Assembly (NCBI RefSeq): GCF_020184175.1
Contig: NC_065531.1
Coordinates: forward strand, 31,641,213 to 31,705,212
Origin: Aphis gossypii
Taxonomy: Eukaryota > Arthropoda > Insecta > Hemiptera > Aphididae
Reading direction: 5' to 3'
Length of the DNA: 64,000 nucleotides
The position numbers and the translations under genes were made by a program. The notes beneath the pieces were generated by a model, which ran no database searches, was not told where the DNA came from, and was given only the letters and a program-made list of their open reading frames with translations. Below are positions 1 through 10,925 of this stretch, in pieces. Position 1 is the first letter of the stretch; every line of letters begins with the position of its first letter.

Positions 1-157
1 TCTTTGAATAAGACTTATAACCTAATTATAATTTACATAATATTTCCACTTTAAAATGTATATTATTTAAGCCTTGAGAAACTAAGATTGCCAACTAGTT
101 ATTGCATTTTATTATATAAACTAGATAATTTCTGTCTGAGATCAATAGTCACTAAAG

Positions 158-324
158 CAGTGGCGTAGCTAGACAATTTTTCGTGGGTAGGCCCGATATT
201 TTGATGGAATAAGGATTATCAATGAATATTTTTATTAAATAAAAAACATGATATAAAACATTCATTTTTGAAGAAAAGTGGGTAGGCCCGGGCCTACCAG
301 GCCTACCTGCTGGCTACACCACTG
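158..324. mobile_element. hAT-like MITE, 167 bp, with exact 8-bp target duplication
   Basis: The left end reads CAGTGGCGTAGCTAG. The reverse complement of the right end reads CAGTGGTGTAGCCAG, so the termini are imperfect inverted repeats. The element is flanked on both sides by CACTAAAG (150-157 and 325-332), an exact 8-bp direct repeat. The interior repeats GTGGGTAGGCCCG near both ends and codes for nothing. An 8-bp duplication with CAGTGG ends is typical of non-autonomous hAT elements. The superfamily assignment is an inference; the boundaries are directly visible. Confidence 0.85.
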
Positions 325-332
325 CACTAAAG

Positions 333-1140
333 GTGGTTTCATATGTTGTAAATGTTTGTAACATTAATAAATGTAATAAATTTGATTGAAATAAAACACA
401 AATAATTTCTGCAAAATATTAGCTACATGTGAAAAACACCACCTTAAAGATTTTTTATTTGTTAAAAAATTAATAAGAAATCACCAGTTGTATACATAGT
501 GATAGAATTTAAATCATCGACTAAAATGTCATTCAAAAGTTATAAATACAGTTTACTGAAAATTGAAATAGCTATTTTGTGAATTGATTATTCAATTGGT
601 TTTTAATAATAACCTATTAACAGTTATAAATTGGAGTTACTTAGATACTATAGACCATCATGTTACATCCATTATTGATTAGGTTATATGTTTATAAATT
701 AAGGTTATCTAGACCAGACATCTATACAACTTTCATTATTACTATATAGCAGCCTTATAACAAACAAGTTAATTATAATCTGTCATATTAAATATAATTT
801 TTTAAGTAGACCCCAATCTGTTTAAGTTACAGAGATTGACCACCTAAAAACAAACTGGGGAATGAAAGGTTTTTAATTAAAATTAATTAGTGAATAATGG
901 CAAATTATAAAAATCAAAATAATTAGTATAAATTATAAACTTTTCATATCAAAACATGATATTATTATATAGACCAATGGTTTTGACTTCAAAAGATGAC
1001 TTGCTTTTAATATATTTGATTTTGAAAACAAATCATCTAACTACAGACAAACGCAACTAATACCTATTACCTAACAAATTATATTTACCTGATCAAAACT
1101 CGTTTGTTTGCCACTTCTAAACTCTTGATGCTTAGTTTGT
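333..1140. other. AT-rich non-coding region upstream of the DJ-1 gene
   Basis: I see no open frame that looks like protein. One imperfect hairpin pairs CCCCAATCTGTTT (811-823) with AAACAAACTGGGG (848-860). The stretch may include the end of a neighbouring gene beyond the left edge, but nothing here shows that. Confidence 0.5.
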
Positions 1141-2242
1141 TAAGTGCCATTGTTAGTTGTTAAAGTAATAATTAAATTATCAATAAAAATTAATAATTAT
1201 GAATGAGAGAAAACGAGGTAAGTACTCTAGGTCTCAAATAGCAAGTGAAGAGACGAAAAGTCGAAAAGTGAAGACTGTTGTCGGCTTAAGCTAAACGGGA
1301 TAAAACCACGAAAGTTTAAAAATCGATTAATTGTTCTTATCATTTGTCCTTGACTAACCGTGACGGACAATCGTGGAAACAAGGAAACTCGTACCTAACG
1401 CAACGGAATCAATTCTTAGGGGAATGTACAGAAATAAGTAGATTAAATATTTTTGTTTTTTAGAACAACACTGTCGAACAGTAGCACAATATTGGTTGTT
1501 ACTTAAAAGTTAATACTTTCAAATTTTCTATTATTGAATAATTATTTCTATTTTCTACCGGCTGTCAAGCTCTGTAGTACACTCTATCGATTATCGATAG
1601 ATTATCGTTGATAAGCTCGATAATACTAAAATAGTAAAATCCGCTAAAAAATCTTAAATTTAAATTTATATATTTACTATTTCTATTTTTGAGTAAGAAA
1701 TAACACAGATAAAAATTAATTACTATAATCTATAATTTAACACAAATGATTTAAGAACTGTGCTAGAGAGTAAAGACCAGACGCAGAAATTATCTAAAAA
1801 TAAATCATTAATAGATGGCAGTAGTGATAACCATAGAAATATAGAATATAGATAAGAAATCTAAGTGATTTTAGTATTTCTTTGCTATAAATGGTGTACA
1901 TTATCTATTAGTTTTGAGTTTTTGACTTTAAAATCTTAACTAAATTGAAGTTTGAAAGTTCTTAGAGATTTAGAAAGTTGCAAAAGCAAGCTGACTATTG
2001 AACAGGATTCCGCAGATAATTGCAGTGACCCCTCAAGTATTAATTATTTATCTGTAATCTAGTTTTTATATATTTTCTTAATTAATTATATTAGTTTTGA
2101 TATTATGTTTAATAAACTGTTCATATTTGCTAAACCGTATTTTTCTGGTTACAGATCAATCAAAGTTCACAAACAATTATTTGCACAACATTTTCAACAG
2201 TGCAGTATTTTCAATTTTAAATACTCAACAACTTGCTTAGAA
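1141..2242 (+). other. Candidate 5' UTR exon and intron of the DJ-1 gene
   Basis: A strong splice donor, GAG|GTAAGTACT, lies at 1217/1218. A good acceptor, TTTTTCTGGTTACAG, ends at 2154. If these are joined, the intron is 1218-2154 and the UTR continues from 2155 to the ATG at 2243. In that spliced transcript the DJ-1 frame is closed by a TGA at 1204 with no ATG after it, so translation would begin at 2243. Two short upstream frames starting at 1199 and 1203 would also be present. The pairing is predicted from splice consensus only. Confidence 0.45.
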
Positions 2243-4358
2243 ATGGCACAAAAAACCGCTTTATTCATTGTTGCAGAAGGTAGTGAAGAGCTTGAATTAG
2301 TCGCTCCTGTTGACATCCTTCGTCGAGCTAATGTAATGTAAAAATAATTTAATTTATAAATAAATAACTTTTTTTTTTCATCCATTATAACTATCTTATC
2401 GGTCTTTATCAATATGTTTTAATTTGAAAATGCTAGAGTATATCCCACGAATTAAGATATACTAAGGATATCTTAATTTGTGGTATATCCACACTGCTAA
2501 TCCCTACTCTAAAAAGAGAATTTCCATATGTGTGGACGTCACTCCCAGTTGAGTGAGTCCAGCGAGGCAGAGTGGAGTAATCTGAATGAAAGTGGAAGAG
2601 ACTACTAGTATTTTTTTCACTGTATCAAGTTCAAGCTGATGACTGCGCTTGTCATAAGCCATGGCCAGCTGTGTGACCATTGCACCACACTGCCCACAAA
2701 TAAATAATTGAAGTGTTTTGTTTCCTTGTAAAATTTCAACTTTTTATTTTTAAATTTGTATAGGTACTATATCTAACACAAAATTGCACTATTTAATTAT
2801 TTTTGATAGTGAAACTAGTAAAAGATAGTAAAAAACATAATATAATATTCAATTGTCTTATATATATATTTTTTTTTTGGTTATGAAGGTGACTGTAACA
2901 ATTGCTGATGTAGCTGATTCTGAATATGTGAAGACTAAATCAAATCTACTAATTAAAACTGATGCCAAGTTAGGAGATGTAAAAAATAACAAGTTTGATG
3001 CTGTTGTTATACCCGGTGGTCCATCGTACAAGACCTTGGCTTCAGTAAGTTTTTTATTTTTTTTTTTTTTTTATGATTTTAATCAAATTAAAATTTTAAA
3101 TCTTATTATGACTGATGGAACTTTTAATTCCTAAAATATTCAATTTGCTTTTAAAAAAATTGCATTGTTTGAAATATTTACTATCTACTAGTTAATAGTT
3201 ATGTTACTTTACTAAAATAATTAATCATATTTTTAATATTTAAAATGCAATTATAAAGATACAAAAGAAACTATGTTTATTACATAGATATTGACCATGA
3301 ACCATGTTTATAGATAATAATATATTTTTTTATAATATTAGTATTAAGAACATTTTTGTACCTAATTTCTGTAGTTAGTGATGCACAATACTGAGCCTTT
3401 TCAAATATTTGTAATAATATACTTTTTATATTTTCAGGCTGATATTGTTGGACAAATTTTACTTGAACACGAAAAATCTGGTAAAGTCATTGCTGCTATC
3501 TGTGCTGGTAATTGTCTACAAAATAATTTATGTTATACTTAATACTTCTATACATATTATCATTATATATGATAAATTACTAATAAAATAATAACTATTT
3601 ACAGCCCCATTTGTGTTGTTCAAACATGGAATTGCTAAAGGAAAATCATTGACATCTTATCCAACTGTTAAAAGTGATATTGAGGGTTGTTACCAATACA
3701 AAGAAGATAGTACAGTAGTTGATGGTAAAATTAAAATATTTTATACAATTTTAAAATTTACTTTAATACTAGGCACCAGCCCTCCTATGAAAAATGAAAT
3801 AATATTAAAGACTAGTTGATCATTATCTTCTAATAGTGAATTATTTTTAATTGGTAAATATTTATTCATCACATTTATATCAAGTATTAAAGTGTTAGAT
3901 TTTTAATTTTTAAGGACAAAATGTCTAAAACACAATCATTGATATCTTAATTAGTTATTCTAGAAATTATGGCAAGTCTTTATTCCATAATATCTAACTA
4001 TTTCTGTTAACCTTGCCATCTTGGACATATATATCAAGTAATTTTTATATAGTATAATAATATATTATATAAACTAATATAATGTATTATTATTTTATTA
4101 TTTTACAATTTGTTTGGCATTTAATTTTATATTATATAAGTATATTGCATTTGTAAAAATCTATTATGTGACTTCTTTATATTATTTTAAAAGTTAATGC
4201 ATTTCTGACTAATTAAAATTTTTTCTTGTATTGCAGGAAATCTGGTAACCAGTCGTGGACCTGCTACTGCTGTTGAATTTGGATTAAGCTTAGTAGAAGT
4301 GTTGCTTGGTAATGAAGAAAAAGTTAAAGTTGCCAAAGGCATTCTTTATCCTTGTTAA
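2243..4358 (+). CDS. DJ-1: DJ-1/PARK7 family protein (five coding exons)
   Basis: Exons are 2243-2332, 2889-3044, 3438-3507, 3605-3724 and 4237-4358, all with GT-AG introns, giving 185 residues (human DJ-1 has 189). Starting at ATG 2243 (G at -3, G at +4) gives MAQKTALFIVAEGSEELELV, which lines up with the family's N-terminus. Glu18 and the nucleophile Cys104 in IAAICA correspond to human E18 and C106. PGG in VVIPGGP, KGKSLTSYP, LVTSRGPATAVEF and the terminal AKGILYPC are further family landmarks. The last exon ends in TAA. Members of this family are small cytosolic and mitochondrial proteins that protect against oxidative stress; glyoxalase or deglycase activity has been reported. The position equivalent to human His126 is Tyr, as I recall for the fly protein. 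The junction of exons 1 and 2 appears two residues short compared with relatives. An in-frame upstream ATG at 2105 would add 46 residues. Family assignment is secure; the exact N-terminus is not. Confidence 0.93.
2440..2489. repeat. Long hairpin in DJ-1 intron 1
   Basis: ATATCCCACGAATTAAGATAT is followed after a short loop by the near-complementary ATATCTTAATTTGTGGTATAT. The arms are about 21 bp with three mismatched positions. It looks like a small palindromic element or a foldback remnant. Confidence 0.6.
2527..2700 (-). mobile_element. Possible tRNA-derived SINE remnant in DJ-1 intron 1
   Basis: Read on the minus strand, the segment begins GTGGGCAGTGTGGTGCAATGG. It contains TGGTGCAATGG, close to the RNA polymerase III A box. 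A GCTTGAACTTG stretch about 45 bases further on could be a weak B box. The segment is more GC-rich than the intron around it. No poly(A) tail or target duplication is clear, so the call is tentative. Confidence 0.35.
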
Positions 4359-4398
4359 AATATGATTGTTTTTTTTTAATATTTATATAAAGATTAAA

Positions 4399-4404
4399 AA
4401 TAAA
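4399..4404 (+). terminator. Polyadenylation signal of the DJ-1 gene
   Basis: AATAAA lies 41 bases after the stop codon, the first such hexamer downstream of the last exon. It is the likely cleavage signal for a very short 3' UTR. Confidence 0.6.
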
Positions 4405-6084
4405 GTTTATAAGCTTTAACAAAATTTAGAATACTTTAACTATATTAATTTCAATTCTGTTATTGATTTATTGAATTTTGAAATAATCAATACTGCCATG
4501 CTGAAAACTTCTTGAACTAATTTAATACATTTATATATTTATATACATACATATGATTATGGAGCATTGAACTCTAGATTGTATATTATCTTCTTTTTTT
4601 TGTTAATTTATTCTAAAAATAGGCTTATAACATTAAATTAGTATGTTTTAAAAAAGTTAATGACTGAATAACCCAATAGTCTATATATAGTGATAGTGAC
4701 ATAACATAATCAGGACATTTTTACAAAATTAGGTACATTTAATTCATCTTTTATGTGTAAGGGTGACTAAATATTATAAATAATTATGTTTCTCTTCTGT
4801 ATAGTAGTTTTAAGTGTACTTTAAGTCTTTATTAAGATCACAACTCACTGTAACAGATTAAATTTGAATTCAATGAAAAATCATTGCTTATTATAAAAGA
4901 TCCTGGATAAAAACTGTATTTTAGATTTAATTTTAAAAGATATTTTATAATTATTTTTTCTAGTAGCAATGAGGTACCTAATGGTTAGTACTAGTAATAC
5001 TATTTGTTGAATTAATTTTTCCAAAAAAAATCACATAATATATTAATATGTATTATTATATTAAAACCTGTTATAATATCATATATTCCTATAATAAACT
5101 TATAAATTACAAGTTAATACCGCTAGCGCTGTACCTATCTTAAATTATTTAATAGTTTGAATTATGAATGGGATGTAGTAAAAAATCTGAATTTCCAACA
5201 TTTGATTAGATATTGGTATATTAAAATTTACAAAGCCTTAAAAACTATTAATATAGGTAATTATATTGTAATTAACCTAATTTTTAATTTCTACAAAAAA
5301 AAATCATGAATAATCTTGTATCTAATTTTCAAGCTTTTTGTTTGTTATAATTAAAAAAATTCAAAATTGTATACATGCATGCAGTCTAAAAAGTCATGCA
5401 AAATAATCCAAATTATAAAAATATAATATAAATATATTGTCTTTAGTAATTTTTGAATTACAAAAAAAAAAGTATAATTTTTATCAAAAACTGGAATTTT
5501 GCTCAAACATTCTCCTTTTTCAGTAATTTTTGGTTTTGTTATTTCCCGTGATTTGAAAATTTTACTAGGTTTACCATTTACTTTTGACCCTTAAAATTGC
5601 CAACTAGATTCAATTTATTACCAAAAACCACCTCCATAATGTTAGTTGAATTTTTACTACTCCAAATTGGCAAAATGTAATAATAACAGACCTTACACAA
5701 TGGTTGAATTTAAATAGGTACTAGAGAAAACTATTTTTTAGTTCTTTAAAATCATGTTGCAACATTCCAAAATACCTACTTAGATATATTATTAAATCTG
5801 TTCTTTATCTTTAATGAATATTGCCTACAGTGAGATTTTTCAGAATTATTAATTATTACTACAGTATATTTTATAGTACCTACTGTGTTAGACTCACTGA
5901 TAGTAATAGTAATATAGGTTGACTATTGATGAGTTTTTATTTTACCAAAGTATTAGAAACTCGATTAATAATATATCAACGTTGTATTTAAATGTATTAT
6001 CATTTTATTACAGTAAACATAATATTACTAATATAAGTATTTTTGTTTTATATATCATATTTGAATCGGTTTATTTTTTTAGCA
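4405..6084. other. AT-rich intergenic region
   Basis: No gene was seen. The part around 5440-5780 (TTTGGTTTTGTTATTTCCCGTG through TTACTTTTGACCCTT to AACCACCTCCAT) shares a loose order of motifs with 22560-22760 (TTTATGGTTTTTCTCGACG, CTTACTTTTGACCTT, AACCACCCATGAA). It is probably an old dispersed repeat. Confidence 0.4.
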
Positions 6085-6092
6085 CAGCTAAT

Positions 6093-6283
6093 CAGTAGCG
6101 TAGTTACTAGGGTGGGAGTGTAAAGGGTTTTCACCTCTCCCCCTCCACAACAAAAATCTTTTTTATAACGGTTAGAACAAAATATAATTGACGTTTAGTT
6201 TAACTAATAACTTGTAGGTAATTTGTATCATAAATAATATATTTTAACCCCTCCCCCCAGAAAAAGCCGGATCTACTCCACTG
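6093..6283. mobile_element. hAT-like MITE, 191 bp, with exact 8-bp target duplication
   Basis: The left end is CAGTAGCGTAG and the right end, reverse-complemented, is CAGTGGAGTAG. CAGCTAAT flanks both sides (6085-6092 and 6284-6291). A C-rich strip (CCTCTCCCCCTCC) lies near the left end and CCCCTCCCCCC near the right. The interior is non-coding. The ends resemble those of the element at 158-324, so the two are probably related families. Confidence 0.82.
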
Positions 6284-6291
6284 CAGCTAAT

Positions 6292-9200
6292 CATTTTTTA
6301 TAAATCTTTAGATTTTATTTTATCTATTTCTTTAATAACAATGAATACCGTGAACTTTTGTAAACAACAAGTAGGTAAATAAGTGAACAGTGTACTACAA
6401 ATACAACGTATAAATACCTAGGTGAATAATGTACATAATAATTAATAATCTGATTGAAGCAAATTAAATGTTAAGACAATGAAGGGTCCCAATTAGCTTG
6501 TAACATGCAACGACAGAATGGTTGGCTTTTGCCAAAAAAATAAATATTGGCATATGGAATGGAACAAAACGATGTGTGATGCGAAAAAATACTTTAAAAT
6601 TAGTTTAAGATAATAATGTATATAAGAATCAATTTTTCCATTTATATCAGATTTTTAATAAATGTTAAATTAGTAATAGGCTATTAGGTTAGGTACCTGT
6701 ACCTATGATCGGCTAAAGAAACTAAGCGTAAGTGTTCCAACTATCGTAGAGTAAAAGGAAATCTATTTTAAGAATATATAGCTGGCAAACCTAAAAAATG
6801 TACGTTAGACTATCAAGTTTACATGAAAGCCATAGCCTGCAGTCAGGGGCGTACCTAGGGGGGGGGGGTGTTGAATCTGAGCTTGAATCATATAATGACT
6901 TTTACATATTATAAAGCCTTAAGAGGTATTGACAATTTGAAAAATACGTTGATAAAAATATGATGGTAAGAAGATATGATGAAATCTTTTTTTGAACTCT
7001 TTCAAATTATAACGTCCGACATAGGGACATATATACTGCCGTAAGTCCTAAACAACCAAATCTTCAAGTATTACTGTATTAGGCTAATTAGAGCACAAAC
7101 AGTAATAAAAACAAAACCTAGAAATTAATAAACTATATAATATGTACCTAATATGAGAACGAGAAGAATGGGTAGCAACACAGTGGAAACCCAGGTTATA
7201 TGTATTGGTGTAGGTAAATATTATAGGATTTCGACTTCTGATATAAGTCACAAATTAAATAAATTTGTCGATGTTAAATAGAAACAATAACCGAGAGATT
7301 ATTATATTATGTTTTCCATAAATCATAAAACCATAGATAGATAGAAAAAAAGTCATCGGCACGAGAGGATCACACCCTGGACTCTATCATTTGTATGTTT
7401 GTATAATTGTATAGGTATATAGATACTTACTGCTTAATATTTCAAATTCTTGACACTATAATAATATATTATATATTATGTATAGTATATTAACATATTT
7501 AGGTACTATATTCGCGATTGCTGCAATTCTGTGCGAAATACAAAAGATTATCGATCCATTAGTATTATGAAAACGGAACTACAGCAGTCAATAATGGTGA
7601 CAAGTAGCAAAAAAGAACAAAAAATATATACTTATTTGTTATAGATGTCGACATCCGTGGGAATACAGTGTATGGAATCTTGGTTGACCGATTATGCTGC
7701 AGCATTGCTGCTGTTGCAGGTCAAAATCAGATTTCCGGGTATACATGCGGTATTGTCACGGGATCGACGATTGCCCCTTTATTATTATTCTTTTTCGATA
7801 GTTTTTACAAATGGGTTGTGCAGATTGTCACAAACTTGAAGCCACCTAAGATGGTATTACCATTCATCAATTGTGCAGAGGAGTCCCTTCTGTCGAATTT
7901 AGATGATATATACATATAGGTACTTACATTTTACGCTTGCACACCGCAGAATTATTAATACATCATATTACACGCATTATATTATACCATGCACGGTGAA
8001 TACCTAACCTATTATAATGCATTTATATACATACACACACGAGCGCGCTCACATGTGTAAATTCGCGTCTAGACTTGTTTTGTCAATTCGCCGAGTTAAC
8101 CATTTTTACACAACCCACGTCGGTCCCTCACAGTAGGAATCGTTTTGTTCGCGTAGTTTATTATTAATGATTATATTTACGTTTTCCCTTTCATGTATAA
8201 TATTATTTATACGTAGGTACGTGTGAAATATTTCAATAATGTGACGATAAAAACTACCATGCGCAGTAACTGTTTTTTTATTCAGTTTTAAATATATATG
8301 TATAATAGAAAAACTTGAAACTAAGTGTTATACTTTAGAAGCATTCCTCATATCGTAAATAATATAATACACAAAGTAGTAAGACAGTGCTTACTTAGTT
8401 ACGTGCAGAAGGCTAGAACTGCAGAAGTGTATCTATACACTATATAATACAGCAATGTTATTGATACAAAACAGTCATGTAAAATCAAATTTTGAAACTT
8501 CCAACTTGTATCTATTTTTTAATATAACGCTGGACTTAAAAATCAAATTAAATAAAGTGTATTATAATAAAAGAGTAGAGAATGAAACAAAGAATAGAAT
8601 ATTAAAACGTTTTCAACTTTTAAAATGGACCACCCTGCAAACATTACATTTGTAATAAACCAACGTCTCTGCTTTACTATAATATAATATAATATTATAT
8701 TTTTCTATGAATTAGCACCAACTTATTGTTGCTACTTGCCAAACCTAAATGTCCTCATATCTACTGTTTTTATACAAATATTGAAATACTGTACTAGGTA
8801 TATTATTTATTACCTAAATTATATAATATGAAAGCATAGAATGTTACCGAGACCGCGCATTGCAGATTTTAAAAAATCATTCAAATCAAACATAGGTAAC
8901 ATAACATTTTAATAGCTGCACTATAAATAATGTAGATACCAAATGATTCTTTCATCGACACATTTTCGGTTTGTTTTGATCCACATCTAAAGTCTCTACC
9001 GTGTATTCCTTTATCTGAGACTCAATACGTATAGTCGTATATACAGGTGACAGGTCTCGATATGGTTTTTAGGTCTATACGGTCGTACCGTAAGACTCGT
9101 ACGGGCAGAATTGGTCTAATCTTCCAACTTCCTGCAGGATTTACACTCTAGTTGTTAAACCGGGCCCTAAAAAAAATTATAAAATATTTCAATACGACAA

Positions 9201-9740
9201 CACATTATGTCTTGTATTAACAAAAAACTATATATTACTCAAAAATTGCTGTTTAATCTATTTACCTTCAACCAACCTCCTCAAATTCAAGCGCCACGAG
9301 ACTTACCAGCGTTTTCGGAGTAGTCACTACAAATTGCAAAAATAAAAATTATCACATCCAATTACTGGTAATTTATTGAAGAGGTTAAAGGGAATTTGAT
9401 GCTGTGATAATGTGATCTATACTCACTGCATTATCATTATTGTCTAAAATTCTTAAGAAGTAGGTCAGTCAATAGTATTTTTAAATCGAATTTTTTTTTA
9501 TGTTATAAGATCTTTGCAACGTTGGCTGTAAAATTGTGTCCGAACTCATTTTAACTCTGCTGCCACTGCCACCACTATTGCTGTAGTGTTTGGGGACCTT
9601 TAAACTGTTTTTATAAATATCATTAAAAGCCATTTTATCATCATTACAACATTTTAATACCGCGATTTGTACTTAATCACACTAAAGTTATATAGTTAAT
9701 TTATGTTAAATGAAGCTATCAAAGATAAAAAATGATTTTT
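6292..9740. other. Intergenic region without a supported gene
   Basis: CAGGGGCGTACCTAGG followed by a run of ten G at about 6845 looks like one end of a hAT-like element, but no matching end was found. Two overlapping short frames at 7645-7919 follow a plausible acceptor (TTATTTGTTATAG). They match no family I recognise and are most likely chance. Confidence 0.4.
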
Positions 9741-9742
9741 AT

Positions 9743-9960
9743 TAAGAGGACAAGACACATGTACCTATGTTTGCATATTATGTTTTCTCAGTCGTACAAA
9801 CGTACACCATATACCTATGGCAAATAGTAGAATCTATTTTGTATATTTAGCTTAATTAACATTAGATTGAAATGACCAGTTATCAAATTTAAACTTTAAA
9901 AGTAAAAAACTATAAGAACATTATCTGTATTCTCTAGTCAGCTGGTTTTTACGGTATTAT
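9743..9960 (+). mobile_element. Degenerate copy of TIR family A
   Basis: It begins TTAAGAGGACAAGACACATG and includes TTTTCTCAGTCGTACAAACGTAC. Further in is the family's internal stretch, here AGTTATCAAATTTAAAC and then TAAGAACATTATCTGTATTCT. The same order is seen in the copies near 23.6, 34.0 and 36.9 kb. The right inverted end is missing or too diverged to see. Confidence 0.5.
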
Positions 9961-10614
9961 CTATTATATTCTAGTCATCGTATTTTATCTGCAATTATAG
10001 TAAACTGCACCGATACAAAACTATCAATTACACTGTAGTATAGCCTTCTCAAATTCGCATGTGCATTAATACCTACTATACACGCTGCCAGCTCGAGTAC
10101 TTAAAATCGGTTTACATATTTCTACATATTACAATATTACATATACTGTGAATGAGTAATACAAGTCACGTTGTAGGTACAAGTTGTAGAAATAGTTGAT
10201 ATCTTTATATCTACCTACAATTTGAATATTATTATAAATTATAATGCTACTTATATATAGTTATATATATGTATATAACGGACAATGACGATTTATATGA
10301 ATATAAACATATACCTAACATACCTATTATATACTATATAATATACAAAATAATAAAACGACGGATCATAACATCATAATATACGCAATAACGACTGAGA
10401 AATGAATTATCTCGTCGCGATTTATGTAGGTACCTAAATGTAAGTTACTTACAATATAATAATATACATAGATAGACGTATTAACGCATATAGTGCCACG
10501 TGTGTGCCTATGTATTATATACGTCATATACTAATTGTTGCTGTTCGCGAGTCGACATCAAAATATAATATTAACTGCAGGGCAGGTAACCTATATGCAA
10601 TAATTATAATATGA

Positions 10615-10925
10615 AAAATAATAATAGCGGCGGCAGCAGTGGCTCTGTCGTGACACGTCTCGCCTCCGGGCCTGGGGCTCGCGCTTCGTCACGTGACTGG
10701 CAATGAACTTTCCGCCGGAGAGGAGCTTTCCCACGGCCGCCGACTACATATTTACTCGACCGCTCAGTGAGACCGGAAGGTGGTGCTCCGCCTCCCGCGC
10801 GACCATCGCACATATTGGTAGCCAACGCTCCTCCTAATAATAATTATATAGGTACACAGCTGCACGCCGACGATGTGTACGAGCGAGCGCCGTTCACACG
10901 CATGCCGCCGCCCGCGCTCTAAGCC
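10615..10925. promoter_or_regulatory. GC-rich, CpG-containing island with an E-box palindrome
   Basis: The composition changes abruptly from AT-rich to GC-rich: GGCGGCAGCAGTGG, GCCTCCGGGCCTGGGGC, CGCCGGAGAGGAGC, GCATGCCGCCGCCCGCGC. The perfect palindrome GTCACGTGAC at 10688-10697 is a canonical bHLH-zipper (USF/TFEB-like) site. A 73-codon minus-strand frame crosses it (10604-10825), but it has no recognisable domain and looks compositional. The island could be a promoter or enhancer; which one cannot be told from sequence. Confidence 0.35.

Noticed and set aside
6845..6875. CAGGGGCGTACCTAGG plus a G run, resembling a hAT-like end
   Set aside because: No inverted partner or target duplication was found within about 1 kb; similar orphan ends at about 36360 and 37450 were left out as elements for the same reason.
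7345..7375. TCGGCACGAGAGG, identical to part of a common cDNA-cloning adapter
   Set aside because: Only about ten bases match and the flanks are continuous genomic-looking AT-rich DNA; a chance match is the simpler explanation.
7645..7919. Overlapping 64- and 83-codon frames after a plausible splice acceptor
   Set aside because: No domain, two competing frames over the same DNA, and no partner exon could be identified.
10604..10825. 73-codon minus-strand frame over the GC-rich island
   Set aside because: The composition (G, A, P, R rich) follows from the island; no domain and no gene structure was seen.
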